DNA of 49,644 nucleotides from an uncultured Clostridia bacterium (GTDB lineage: Bacteria; Bacillota; Clostridia; Saccharofermentanales; Saccharofermentanaceae), in NCBI GenBank assembly GCA_947303255.1, contig CAMYXL010000013.1, forward strand, positions 1 through 49,644. The letters run 5' to 3'. How positions within the stretch are numbered: the first letter of the stretch is position 1; each line of letters begins with the position of its first letter. The translations under genes and the position numbers were made by a program. The notes below the pieces were generated by a model. It was not told where the DNA came from. It searched no databases and worked only from the letters and a program-made list of their open reading frames with translations. Shown piece after piece: positions 7,549 through 16,825 of the stretch.

Positions 7549-8484
7549 ATGAGCAACATTAAAGAAAGTGCATTGGAATTGATCGGAAAGACACCATTAC
7601 TCAAGCTTAACGGCTATTCCAAGAAAAGAGAGATCACAGAGGCAACAGTCCTCGCAAAACTTGAATATCTTAATCCGGCAGGATCCGTAAAGGATCGTAT
7701 CGCACTCGCAATGATCGAGGATGCAGAAGCTAAGGGCCTTTTGAAGCCGGGCGCAACGATCATCGAACCTACAAGCGGTAACACAGGTATCGGACTTGCA
7801 GCTGTAGCAGCAGCCAAGGGATATAAAGCAATACTTACACTTCCTGACACGATGAGTGTTGAGAGAAGAACACTTCTTAAGGCTTACGGCGCAGAGCTCG
7901 TACTTACAGAAGGTGCTAAGGGAATGAAGGGCGCTATCGCCAAGGCTGAAGAGCTTAATAAGGAGATCGAAGGATCCGTTATCCTCGGCCAGTTCATTAA
8001 CCCTGCTAACCCTAAGATCCACAGAGAGACAACTGGTCCTGAGATCTGGGAGCAGACAGACGGTAAGGTTGATTTCTTCGTAGCAGGTGTCGGCACAGGC
8101 GGAACGATCACAGGTGTTGGTGAATACCTTAAGTCTCAGAACCCTAACGTTAAGGTCGTTGCAGTTGAGCCAAAGACTAGTGCGGTTCTTTCAACAGGTG
8201 TTCCTGGAGCACATAAGATCCAGGGAATCGGCGCAGGATTTGTACCGGATGTTCTTAATACAAAGGTTTATGACGAGATCATCCCGATCGAGAACGAAGA
8301 TGCTTTCGCAGAAGGAAAGGCATTCGCGACATCAGAGGGTATCCTCGTAGGTATTTCTTCAGGTGCGGCTTTGAAGGCTGCTGAGATCCTTGCTAAGAGA
8401 CCTGAGAACAAGGGTAAGGTAATCGTTGCATTACTTCCTGATTCAGGTGACCGTTATCTCTCTACACCTCTTTTCAAAGATTGA
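7549..8484 (+). CDS. cysK: Cysteine synthase (O-acetylserine sulfhydrylase) 1
   Basis: 311-residue PLP enzyme that makes cysteine from O-acetylserine and sulfide. The PLP lysine is in NPAGSVKDR (K48), the substrate loop PTSGNTG is at residues 74-80, the phosphate-binding loop GTGGTITG and the SSGAA serine are present, so it should be active. ATG 7549 follows TTTAGGAGG. It is first in the operon that continues to YezD and the nif-like genes. Sequence alone does not exclude use of other thiols in place of sulfide. Confidence 0.92.
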   Translation: MSNIKESALELIGKTPLLKLNGYSKKREITEATVLAKLEYLNPAGSVKDRIALAMIEDAEAKGLLKPGATIIEPTSGNTGIGLAAVAAAKGYKAILTLPDTMSVERRTLLKAYGAELVLTEGAKGMKGAIAKAEELNKEIEGSVILGQFINPANPKIHRETTGPEIWEQTDGKVDFFVAGVGTGGTITGVGEYLKSQNPNVKVVAVEPKTSAVLSTGVPGAHKIQGIGAGFVPDVLNTKVYDEIIPIENEDAFAEGKAFATSEGILVGISSGAALKAAEILAKRPENKGKVIVALLPDSGDRYLSTPLFKD

Positions 8485-8501
8485 TGTCAGGGGTGATCTG
8501 A

Positions 8502-8651
8502 TTGGCAACAGATAACAGAGTCGAGAGAGATGAGTCTTACCTCGACAAAGTTAGGAAGTTGGTCGAGGAGACAAGATACGGAAGTATAGTCTTGATTATC
8601 CAAGACGGTAAGGTCATTCAGATCGACAAGACCGAGAAGATAAGACTTTAA
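8502..8651 (+). CDS. YezD family (DUF2292) small protein
   Basis: 49-residue protein starting at TTG 8502 behind AGGGGTG; no ATG fits. The core RYGSIVLIIQDGKVIQIDK and the ending TEKIRL match the YezD/DUF2292 family, whose members sit in sulfate, sulfonate or cysteine operons in many Firmicutes. Biochemical role unknown; probably a small beta-rich regulatory or binding protein. Its place 17 bp after cysK fits that habit. Too short for most gene callers. Confidence 0.82.
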   Translation: MATDNRVERDESYLDKVRKLVEETRYGSIVLIIQDGKVIQIDKTEKIRL

Positions 8652-8662
8652 TATGACCGGCT

Positions 8663-8712
8663 GACCGGAGACAAGTGATTACGACTGTTTTTACAGCGTC
8701 TCCGGTCTTTTT
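8663..8712 (+). terminator. Rho-independent terminator after yezD
   Basis: Perfect 10-bp stem GACCGGAGAC (8663-8672) with GTCTCCGGTC (8698-8707), an inner CTGT/ACAG stem and five T. It separates cysK-yezD from the nif-like genes. As no promoter is obvious before 8735, partial read-through may set the ratio of cysteine synthase to reductase. Confidence 0.85.
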
Positions 8713-8734
8713 ATGCCCGAAAAGCAGGTGAAAG

Positions 8735-9599
8735 ATGAGTAATACATATAAAGACCTGCAAAATTCTCACCCGTGTTTCGGCGGGCACAAGAACAATGCA
8801 GGAAGGATACATCTTCCGGTTAGCCCGGGTTGTAACATCGCTTGCCGCTTCTGTGACAGAACGATAAATGATGTGGAAGAACGCCCCGGAGTAACCTCGA
8901 AGGTCTTAAGACCCGAAGAGTGTGAAGAGATCCTCGGTAAAGCTTTGGAGATCTGCCCTGAGATCAAGGTCGCAGGAATAGCAGGTCCGGGTGATACCTT
9001 AGCTTCGGACAATGCACTTAATACATTCAGGATAATAAAGGAGAAATTTCCTAACTTAATCAAGTGTATGAGTACAAACGGACTTCTTCTTAACGAGAGA
9101 GCGGAGGAAGTCATTGAGGTGGGGATCGATTCGCTGACTGTGACGGTTAATGCGGTTGACCCGGAGATAGAAAGTAAGCTTAACGCATACATTATCTATC
9201 ACGGTAAAAAGATAGAAGGAGTTGAAGGAGCCAAGATCCTTATAGAAAATCAGCTGGCGGGAATAAGAAAGATCACCGCAGCAGGTATAACGGTAAAAGT
9301 GAATACAGTTCTCGTTCCGGAGATCAACGGTGATCATATCGAGACCATCGCGAAAACGGTGAAGGAAGCGGGCGCGAGTATCTACAACATAATACCTCTT
9401 ATACCGCAGCATGAGCTGAAGGACGTGAAGGCGCCGACGTGTCCCGAGATTGATGCGGCAAGGACAAAAGCATCAAAGTATATAGATGTTTTCAGACATT
9501 GCCAACACTGCAGGGCGGACGCGGTAGGAGTTCCGGGCAAATCGGAATTCGGTGACCAGATCTATCAGAGAAGACTTAAGGTCAAGGAGACATTCTCAC

Positions 9600-9607
<8 letters not shown>
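8735..9607 (+). CDS. NifB-like radical SAM protein (cofactor precursor synthesis)
   Basis: 290-residue stand-alone NifB core without a fused NifX domain. The SAM-cluster motif CxxxCxxC is at C33, C37 and C40. AGPGD (83-87), CMSTNG (C111) and HCQHCRADAVG (C256, C259) match NifB; C14, C111, C256 and C259 sit where NifB binds its extra Fe-S clusters. NifB inserts carbide and builds the 8Fe core (L-cluster/NifB-co), so the DK proteins of this locus probably carry an L-cluster-type cofactor. MarB of methylthio-alkane reductase is a homologous alternative name. It overlaps the NifX-like gene by 8 bp. Confidence 0.88.
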
Positions 9608-10822
<1,215 letters not shown>

Positions 10823-10846
10823 ATGTTTTCGGAAAGGAAAAAAATC

Positions 10847-11836
10847 ATGGCAGGAATTCATCAGTCAATTACAGAACTCGTCGGAAGGACACCGCTTCTC
10901 CAGTTGAACGGTTACAACAAGGCACACGGACTCGGTGCGGACATTATAGGTAAGCTCGAGTATTTTAACCCGAACCAGAGCGTTAAGGATCGTATCGCGC
11001 TCGCGATGATCGAGGACGCGGAGCAAAGCGGCAAGCTCAAGCCGGGCTACACGGTTGTCGAGACAACAAGCGGCAATACGGGTATCGGTCTGGCGGCTAT
11101 CGCGGCAGCAAAGGGCTATCCGTTCAGGGTCTATATCCAGGATCAGGTTTCCGAGGAGAGATTTAAGGTCATCCATGCTTTCGGCGGTAAGACCATTAAG
11201 CTGACTGAGGAGCCTACCATCGCGAAGACACTCCAGGAGACAAACGGTGACTTCGTCGCAGCGATCAAGGCTTTGAAGGAAAATGTCCTCGATAAGGAAG
11301 AGGGCGTGGTATTCGTAGATCAGTGCTCTAACCCTGCTAACCCTGCAGTTCATAAGAGAACAACAGGTCCTGAGATCTGGGAAGACACAGACGGTAAGGT
11401 CGATATCCTCGTAGCTTGTGTAGGTACGGGCGGAACGATCTCCGGAACGGGCGCTTATCTTAAGTCCAAGAATCCTAATGTTAAGGTCGTAGGCGTTCAG
11501 CCTGGTCCTAACTCACTTCCTTCTGAAGAGAAGCCTGAGCCGGACGAGGAGATCACGGGCGTTCATCCGTTCGACGGAGTTCCGGATAATATCATCCCTG
11601 CAACTCTCGACAGAAATATCTATGATGAAGTCATCAGAGTCGAGGCACTTGAGGCATTCCAGGCAGCAAGAGAAGTTGCTAAGCAGGACGGTATCCTCAT
11701 CGGTACATCTTCAGGTGCAGCTTTGTTCGCAGCAACAGAGCTCGCGAAGAGACCTGAGAACAAGGGCAAGAAGATCGTAGCTGTTTTCCCTGATACGGGT
11801 CTTCGTTACCTTTCCACTAATCTTTTTGAAGAATAA
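10847..11836 (+). CDS. Cysteine synthase-like enzyme 2, inside the nif-like operon
   Basis: 329-residue PLP enzyme of the CysK family. PLP lysine is in NPNQSVKDR (K47), with TSGNTG at 74-79, GTGGTISG and SSGAA. It differs from the first copy by an insertion after VQPGPN, around PSEEKPEPDEEITGVHPF, near the active-site entrance. An in-frame ATG at 10823 abuts the nifH stop, but the AAAGGA site favours ATG 10847. Lying between nifH and nifD it is probably dedicated to the reductase product: sulfide or a small thiol captured onto O-acetylserine. Different substrate use from copy 1 is inference. Confidence 0.85.
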   Translation: MAGIHQSITELVGRTPLLQLNGYNKAHGLGADIIGKLEYFNPNQSVKDRIALAMIEDAEQSGKLKPGYTVVETTSGNTGIGLAAIAAAKGYPFRVYIQDQVSEERFKVIHAFGGKTIKLTEEPTIAKTLQETNGDFVAAIKALKENVLDKEEGVVFVDQCSNPANPAVHKRTTGPEIWEDTDGKVDILVACVGTGGTISGTGAYLKSKNPNVKVVGVQPGPNSLPSEEKPEPDEEITGVHPFDGVPDNIIPATLDRNIYDEVIRVEALEAFQAAREVAKQDGILIGTSSGAALFAATELAKRPENKGKKIVAVFPDTGLRYLSTNLFEE

Positions 11837-11860
11837 TCCAATCAAGGGGTTTTATATAAT

Positions 11861-13327
11861 ATGCCTACTAATCTTAATAATTCCAATGTAGCTACAAGAG
11901 AGAACCGAATCGGCTCCATCACGGGCTACGTAGGAACATTAAAAGATCTCGCTACACAGAGCCAGTGCGGAACACTCAAGGGCTGTTCCCGATGCTTCTC
12001 GCAGTCCAGCACATGTCTTTCTACATGCGGCCTGGGTCAGCTCGCAGGCATCAGAGATGTAGCGATCATACACCACGGTCCTGCAGGATGTTCCGTTGCA
12101 GGTGCCGGTACCTACTATATGTCCAAGGTAATGTCCAAGAAGCGCGGCGTTACAAGCGACACAGTATATGTCGGAACAGACATGAACGAGAATGACACGA
12201 TCTTCGGATCAACCAATACGCTGAGAAACGTCATCCTCGAAGTCAACAAGAGATATTCTCCTAAGGCTATCTTCGTATCAAGTTCCTGTGCAACGGGCAT
12301 CATCGGTGAGGACATCGACAGTATCGTTGACGAGGTAAGAGATGAGGTCGGCGTACCGATCGTGGCAGTGCACTGTGAAGGTTTTAAGTCGCGTATCTGG
12401 GCAACAGGTTTTGATATTTCCGACCATGCCGTTTTGCAGTCTATCGTGCAGCCGCCGAGAGAAGGCGTTAAGACGAACAAGATCAACTTCAAGAACTTTT
12501 TCGAGAGCGCAAGGCCGGAGATAATCGAGATGTTCAAGAACTTCGACCTGGATCCGGTGTTCCTTTACTGTAACTCTACTGTCGAGGAACTGTCGCATCT
12601 GTCGGAAGCTGTTGCGACCACATGTATCTGCGGTACTTTGGGTAACTACTTGGGTAACGTGCTCGAGGAAAAGTACGGCGTGCCTTATATCCGCAGTATC
12701 AACCAGTGCGGTATCAAGGGTTTTGAGACATGGCTTCGTGAGATCGGCCGAGTTACCGGAAGATCCGAGAAGATCGAGAAATATATCGAAGAGCAGCGTG
12801 CCATCTACATTCCTCAGATCGAAGAGGTCAAAAAGGAACTTAAAGGTCTTACGGCTGTTCTCGGAATGGGCCCGGGCTATACGTTCGAGGTTTCCCGTGT
12901 GCTTGATGAGCTAGGCATCAAGGTTGTCTGGGCACTCGCTTGGCACTACGACAAGAAGTACGAGAACGGTGACGTTCCGCCTTCAATGAAGTACCTCCTC
13001 GATAACGACATCGACTTTGAAGCGAGCGTTGCGGATCAGCAGAACTATGAGGTTATGAATATCCTTCATAAGTATCAGCCTGACATGTATCTGTCACGTC
13101 ATCCGGGCTCAACGGTCTGGGCGATCAAGAACGGTACACCTGCTATCTACGTTGCCGACGAGTACATGATATTCGGTTACAAGCATACTCTGGAGTTCGC
13201 AAAGACTATCGTTGACGCGATCAAGAACAGAAGCTTCGAGGAGAACCTCGCGAAGAGATCCAAGCTTCCGTATACAGACTGGTGGTATAAGCAGGATGTG
13301 GATACATTCCTGGAGGAGAGTAAATAA
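11861..13327 (+). CDS. NifD-like subunit, pair 1
   Basis: 488-residue alpha subunit of nitrogenase component 1 type. P-cluster-like cysteines are C56, C77 (HHGPAGC) and C143 (SSSCATGIIGED). C257 lies 11 residues before LEEKYG, the same spacing as cofactor ligand Cys275 of NifD before MEEKYG. By eye His442 is not at its place (Ala); a nearby FGYKH may replace it. The N-terminus has an extra Cys cluster (C36, C42, C45, C52). It shares CEGFKSRI...GFD with NifD/NifE relatives. Overlaps the K gene by 1 bp. Likely a catalytic nitrogenase-like reductase; substrate unproven. Confidence 0.87.
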   Translation: MPTNLNNSNVATRENRIGSITGYVGTLKDLATQSQCGTLKGCSRCFSQSSTCLSTCGLGQLAGIRDVAIIHHGPAGCSVAGAGTYYMSKVMSKKRGVTSDTVYVGTDMNENDTIFGSTNTLRNVILEVNKRYSPKAIFVSSSCATGIIGEDIDSIVDEVRDEVGVPIVAVHCEGFKSRIWATGFDISDHAVLQSIVQPPREGVKTNKINFKNFFESARPEIIEMFKNFDLDPVFLYCNSTVEELSHLSEAVATTCICGTLGNYLGNVLEEKYGVPYIRSINQCGIKGFETWLREIGRVTGRSEKIEKYIEEQRAIYIPQIEEVKKELKGLTAVLGMGPGYTFEVSRVLDELGIKVVWALAWHYDKKYENGDVPPSMKYLLDNDIDFEASVADQQNYEVMNILHKYQPDMYLSRHPGSTVWAIKNGTPAIYVADEYMIFGYKHTLEFAKTIVDAIKNRSFEENLAKRSKLPYTDWWYKQDVDTFLEESK

Positions 13328-14625
13328 TGGCTAAATTACTTGATAAGCAAAGATATAAATGCGCACTGGCTGCAATGCAGACCGTGCAGGCGATCGACAG
13401 GGCTCTGCCGATCCTCCACTCGGGTCCGGGCTGCGCACAGAAACTTTCCGATACCAACGGAAGTTCCGGATACTTTTCTCCGAACATCTTCCCTTGTACG
13501 AGTATCAACGAGAAGGACGTTGTCTTCGGAGGCGTAAAGAAACTCAATTCGACTATCGATAACGCTCTCAAGGTCATCGATGCAGACCTCTACGTAGTCC
13601 TCACGGGTTGTATCCCTGAGATCGTCGGTGATGACTCGGGCGAAGTAGTCTCCAGATTCGAAGACGCTGATAAGCCGGTCATCTATGCTCCGACTGCAGG
13701 ATTTAAGGGCAACAACTACAAGGGCCACGAGCAGGTCGTAGACGCGATCGTCGAGCAGTACCTGAAGAAGTCCGACAAAAAGCAGAAGGGACTTATCAAC
13801 ATCTGGGCAGATGTTCCTTATCAGGATCTTTTCTGGCTCGGAAACCTTAGGGCATTAGAGAAACTTGTTGCCGAATTGGGATTAACACCTAACACGATCT
13901 TCGGTTACAACAGAGGTATCGAGAATATCAACAAGATCCCTGAAGCAGAGTTTAATCTTCTCGTTTCCCCGTGGGTGGGACTTGGTAACGTTAAGAAGAT
14001 GGAGCGCAAGTTCGGTACACCTTATCTTCATTATCCGACGCTTCCTATCGGCGCCACAGAGACCAGTAAGTTTCTAAGAGAAGTCGGTAAGTTCGCGGGA
14101 GTTGATGAAGCAAAGGTCGAAGCGGTAATCAAGGAGCATGAGGACTACTATTATTATCTCATCGGAAGATACGCAGACCTCTTCCTCGAGAACCGCGTCA
14201 TCAACAAACAGTTCACTGTAGTGGCTGACGCACAATATTCACTCGGAATCACCAAATTCCTGGTAAACGACTTGGGTCTCATCCCTGCAAAGCAGTTCGT
14301 CGTTGATGACACTCCGAAGAACTACCGTGATCAGATCACCGAAGAGTTCAAAAAACTCAACTTCGGTATCGAGGCCGAGGTATCCTTCGAGACAGACGGC
14401 TACAAGATCCATAGTGAGATCAAGGAGCACGACTATCACGGATATCCGCTGGTACTCGGCGGTTACTACGAGAAAGAAGTGACCGAGAGCCTCAAGGGCA
14501 ACTTCCTGAATATCTCCTGGCCTGTTCAGGACAAGGTGGTATTCGACAGATCATATGTCGGTTATGAGGGCGGTATCCGCCTCATCGAGGACATCTATAC
14601 AGTAGCAGTTTCCCGATTTAACTGA
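13327..14625 (+). CDS. NifK-like subunit, pair 1
   Basis: 432-residue beta subunit. Cysteines C12 (YKCALAAMQTV), C36 (HSGPGC) and C95 (VLTGCIPEIVGDD) match the three P-cluster ligands of NifK. It is shorter than true NifK (over 500) at the N-terminus, like other nitrogenase-like K proteins. ATG 13327 shares one base with the nifD-like stop. A hairpin terminator follows 14 bp after its stop, ending the first module. Confidence 0.87.
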   Translation: MAKLLDKQRYKCALAAMQTVQAIDRALPILHSGPGCAQKLSDTNGSSGYFSPNIFPCTSINEKDVVFGGVKKLNSTIDNALKVIDADLYVVLTGCIPEIVGDDSGEVVSRFEDADKPVIYAPTAGFKGNNYKGHEQVVDAIVEQYLKKSDKKQKGLINIWADVPYQDLFWLGNLRALEKLVAELGLTPNTIFGYNRGIENINKIPEAEFNLLVSPWVGLGNVKKMERKFGTPYLHYPTLPIGATETSKFLREVGKFAGVDEAKVEAVIKEHEDYYYYLIGRYADLFLENRVINKQFTVVADAQYSLGITKFLVNDLGLIPAKQFVVDDTPKNYRDQITEEFKKLNFGIEAEVSFETDGYKIHSEIKEHDYHGYPLVLGGYYEKEVTESLKGNFLNISWPVQDKVVFDRSYVGYEGGIRLIEDIYTVAVSRFN

Positions 14626-14638
14626 TAAAACGTGGGAG

Positions 14639-14690
14639 TATGCCAGGCGCGATCCGTCGCGCTTGGTATATTCTCTTTTACCAATCTTTT
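14639..14690 (+). terminator. Terminator after the first DK pair
   Basis: Stem TATGCCAGGCGCGA (14639-14652) with TCGCGCTTGGTATA (14657-14670), one internal mismatch, four-base loop, then a T-rich but interrupted tract. A TATAAT at 14705-14710 without a clear -35 may start the second module. Confidence 0.7.
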
Positions 14691-14716
14691 TAATACGGGC
14701 AAAGTATAATGAAAAA

Positions 14717-14946
14717 GCATACCTAAATGTGGAAAATGCGGGTTTAGGTTAGTATATTATCAGGGTTCTGATCGGGTCGTACCAACCTTTCTCGAGAAAA
14801 ATCGATTCGAGGTTAGTATATTTGGCTGACAAAGAGCGTGAAGATACTAACCTTTTTCGAGAAAAAGGCGGTTGAGGTTAGTATGACGGGAATTTTCGAG
14901 AATAAAAAGGCATACCTAAATGCGGAAAATGCGGGTTTAGGTTAGT
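14717..14946. repeat. Palindrome cluster 2: four 37-bp inverted repeats
   Basis: Units at 14717-14753, 14781-14817, 14846-14882 and 14910-14946, starting 64, 65 and 64 bp apart. Right arms are all AGGTTAGT; left arms are GCATACCT, ACCAACCT, ACTAACCT and GCATACCT. Units 1 and 4 are nearly identical. The last unit ends 13 bp before the NifX-like start, so if transcription begins at the TATAAT at 14705 the cluster is a 240-base, four-hairpin 5' leader of the second nif-like module. Confidence 0.9.
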
Positions 14947-14958
14947 AGAGGAGACAAA

Positions 14959-15357
14959 ATGGCATATTATATCGCGATCGGATCGTCGGACGGCGTCAAT
15001 ACGGACCTGAAGTTCGGCGAGGTCGAGAAATTTCTGATCTATAAGGTCGAAGGCACAAAGTACGGGCTCTATGAGGAGCGTGACGTAGCGGACGGCTGCG
15101 TTATGAAGTGCGGCGACAAGAACGGATGCTCCGGCGGCGGACATGGCTGCGGCGGCGGGGAAGAGGTGGCGGCGAAGGTCACGGCCATCGAGGACTGTCG
15201 CGCGGTGGTCTGTAAGAAGATAGGTTTTCAGGCGCAGAAGCAGTTCGAGAAGAGGGCGATCTCGGTGTTCGATATCGAGACGACGATCACGGACGCGCTC
15301 GATAAGATCGCGGGCTATTACAACAAGATCGACAACAATCGGTCGCTGCGATCATGA
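14959..15357 (+). CDS. NifX-like protein 2 with Cys/Gly-rich insertion
   Basis: 132-residue protein. The N-terminus (IAIGSSDGVNTDLKFGEVEKFLIYKV) and the later EDCRAVVCKKIG region fit the dinitrogenase cofactor-biosynthesis fold. Between them lies an insertion with C47, C51, C57 and C64 in a Gly-rich context plus one His, a likely metal or Fe-S site. It starts the second module, 13 bp before the D gene. Inferred role: cofactor carrier or chaperone for pair 2. The gene looks richer in GC than those before 14600. Confidence 0.78.
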   Translation: MAYYIAIGSSDGVNTDLKFGEVEKFLIYKVEGTKYGLYEERDVADGCVMKCGDKNGCSGGGHGCGGGEEVAAKVTAIEDCRAVVCKKIGFQAQKQFEKRAISVFDIETTITDALDKIAGYYNKIDNNRSLRS

Positions 15358-15369
15358 GAGGAGAGAAGT

Positions 15370-16824
15370 ATGGCTAAAGTAACGTATTCCGGCGTCAGGG
15401 AGAGTAAGCCCGGCAGGCTGAATGACTTGGGGTCGACGGGTAAGGAAGTCAGCGAGAATTATAAGAAAGGCTGTCTTAAGAGGGCGGACCGAAGCTTCGC
15501 GCAGGGACTTCAGTGCCAGCAGATAAACAGTATGGCGGCGCTGATGTCGCTCGAGGATTCGGTGTTCATCTCGCATTCGCCGCAGGGCTGTGTGGGATGC
15601 GCGATCATGGCTGTTGATATGTACCGCGTAGGTCAGATCCACAGAGGCGTAAGGCTTGTTAAAAATCCGCGCCTGATCGTGACGAATATCGACCAGAAAA
15701 GTGTCGTTTTCGGAGGGGAGGCCAAGCTTCGCGAGGCGGTCCGGAAAGCTGTCGACAGATATAATCCGAAGCTGGCGTTCGTGTTTACTTCGTGTGCGTC
15801 GGGTATCATAGGCGACGACATCGATGCTATATGCGAGAGCCTTCAGGCGGAGTACCCGGATACACTTCTCGTGCCGATCCACTGCGAGGGCTTTAAGTCC
15901 AAGATATGCGCATCGGGTTTTGACGCGGCGTTCATATCCATCAACAAATACATCCTTAAGCATCAGAAGATCGCGAAGGAGGAGGGTCTTATTAATCTGT
16001 TCGCGCCTACAACGGTAAGTTATGCTGACCAGAAAGAAATGGAAAGAATGCTCTCGCTTCTTGGCGCGAAGGTCAACTATATCCCGTTCTACAGTTCGCT
16101 CGAGAAGATCCGTAAGATACCGGCAGCACAGGCATCGACATCCATATGTAAGGTCTTCGCGGACGAGTTTATGAAGACTTTGGAAGAGGATTACGATATT
16201 CCGTATTCACATACAGTCATGCCTATAGGTATCCGTAATACCGACAAGTGGTACAGAGGCATCGCGAAGGTCATCGGCAAGGAAAAAGAGGTCGAGGAGA
16301 TCATCGCCCGTGAGCACGAGAGGATCGAGCCGCTCGTAAAGAAGATCCGTGACAGACTTCAGGGCAAGCGCGTATTCATCTGTGGCGGAACAGGACGTTC
16401 CTTCGCTGCTGCAGCTCTGATCGACGACTTCGGAATGGAACTCGTGGGTCTAGAGACACCGACATATGACGACGACGCTCAGATCGATATCGAGTACCTG
16501 AATGGCATCCACAAAGACTTTGTGATCGATATCGCGAACATGCAGCCGTTCGAGCAGGTCAACCTCGTCAACCGTCTGAAGCCTGACGCATTTATCGGCG
16601 TTCCGGAGTGGGCTGCTAAGCTCGGCGTTCCGACAACTCACGTTCTCGACGGCAAGCGCCCGACCATGGGTTACGACGGCCTGCTGTTCCTCGGCAATAA
16701 GATCGCGGACCAGCTGGAGAACCCGGGATTCAACAAAAAACTCGCCGCTCATTCCAAGCTTCCTTATAAGGATTCCTGGTATGAGGAGAACCCGTTCAAG
16801 TACATAACCGAGGGAGGAAACTGA
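15370..16824 (+). CDS. NifD-like subunit, pair 2
   Basis: 484-residue alpha-type subunit. C49, C74 (SPQGC) and C142 (TSCASGIIGDD) fit the P-cluster set, with a further C35 near the N-terminus. C260 lies 11 residues before LEEDYD, the Cys275 spacing. Where NifD has His442 the order is GVPTTHVLDG, so a His is present but shifted by two residues. It shares HCEGFKS and GFD with pair 1 but is clearly divergent. It could be a second reductase or a NifE-like scaffold for pair 1; the retained cofactor Cys does not decide this. It is 1 bp from the K gene. Confidence 0.85.
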   Translation: MAKVTYSGVRESKPGRLNDLGSTGKEVSENYKKGCLKRADRSFAQGLQCQQINSMAALMSLEDSVFISHSPQGCVGCAIMAVDMYRVGQIHRGVRLVKNPRLIVTNIDQKSVVFGGEAKLREAVRKAVDRYNPKLAFVFTSCASGIIGDDIDAICESLQAEYPDTLLVPIHCEGFKSKICASGFDAAFISINKYILKHQKIAKEEGLINLFAPTTVSYADQKEMERMLSLLGAKVNYIPFYSSLEKIRKIPAAQASTSICKVFADEFMKTLEEDYDIPYSHTVMPIGIRNTDKWYRGIAKVIGKEKEVEEIIAREHERIEPLVKKIRDRLQGKRVFICGGTGRSFAAAALIDDFGMELVGLETPTYDDDAQIDIEYLNGIHKDFVIDIANMQPFEQVNLVNRLKPDAFIGVPEWAAKLGVPTTHVLDGKRPTMGYDGLLFLGNKIADQLENPGFNKKLAAHSKLPYKDSWYEENPFKYITEGGN

Positions 16825-16825
16825 C

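Noticed and set aside
7549..7640. T-box or SAM riboswitch in the cysK leader
   Set aside because: No T-box consensus (AGGGTGG-type) and no SAM-I helices recognised between 7336 and 7548; the Met-Cys leader peptide explains the region better.
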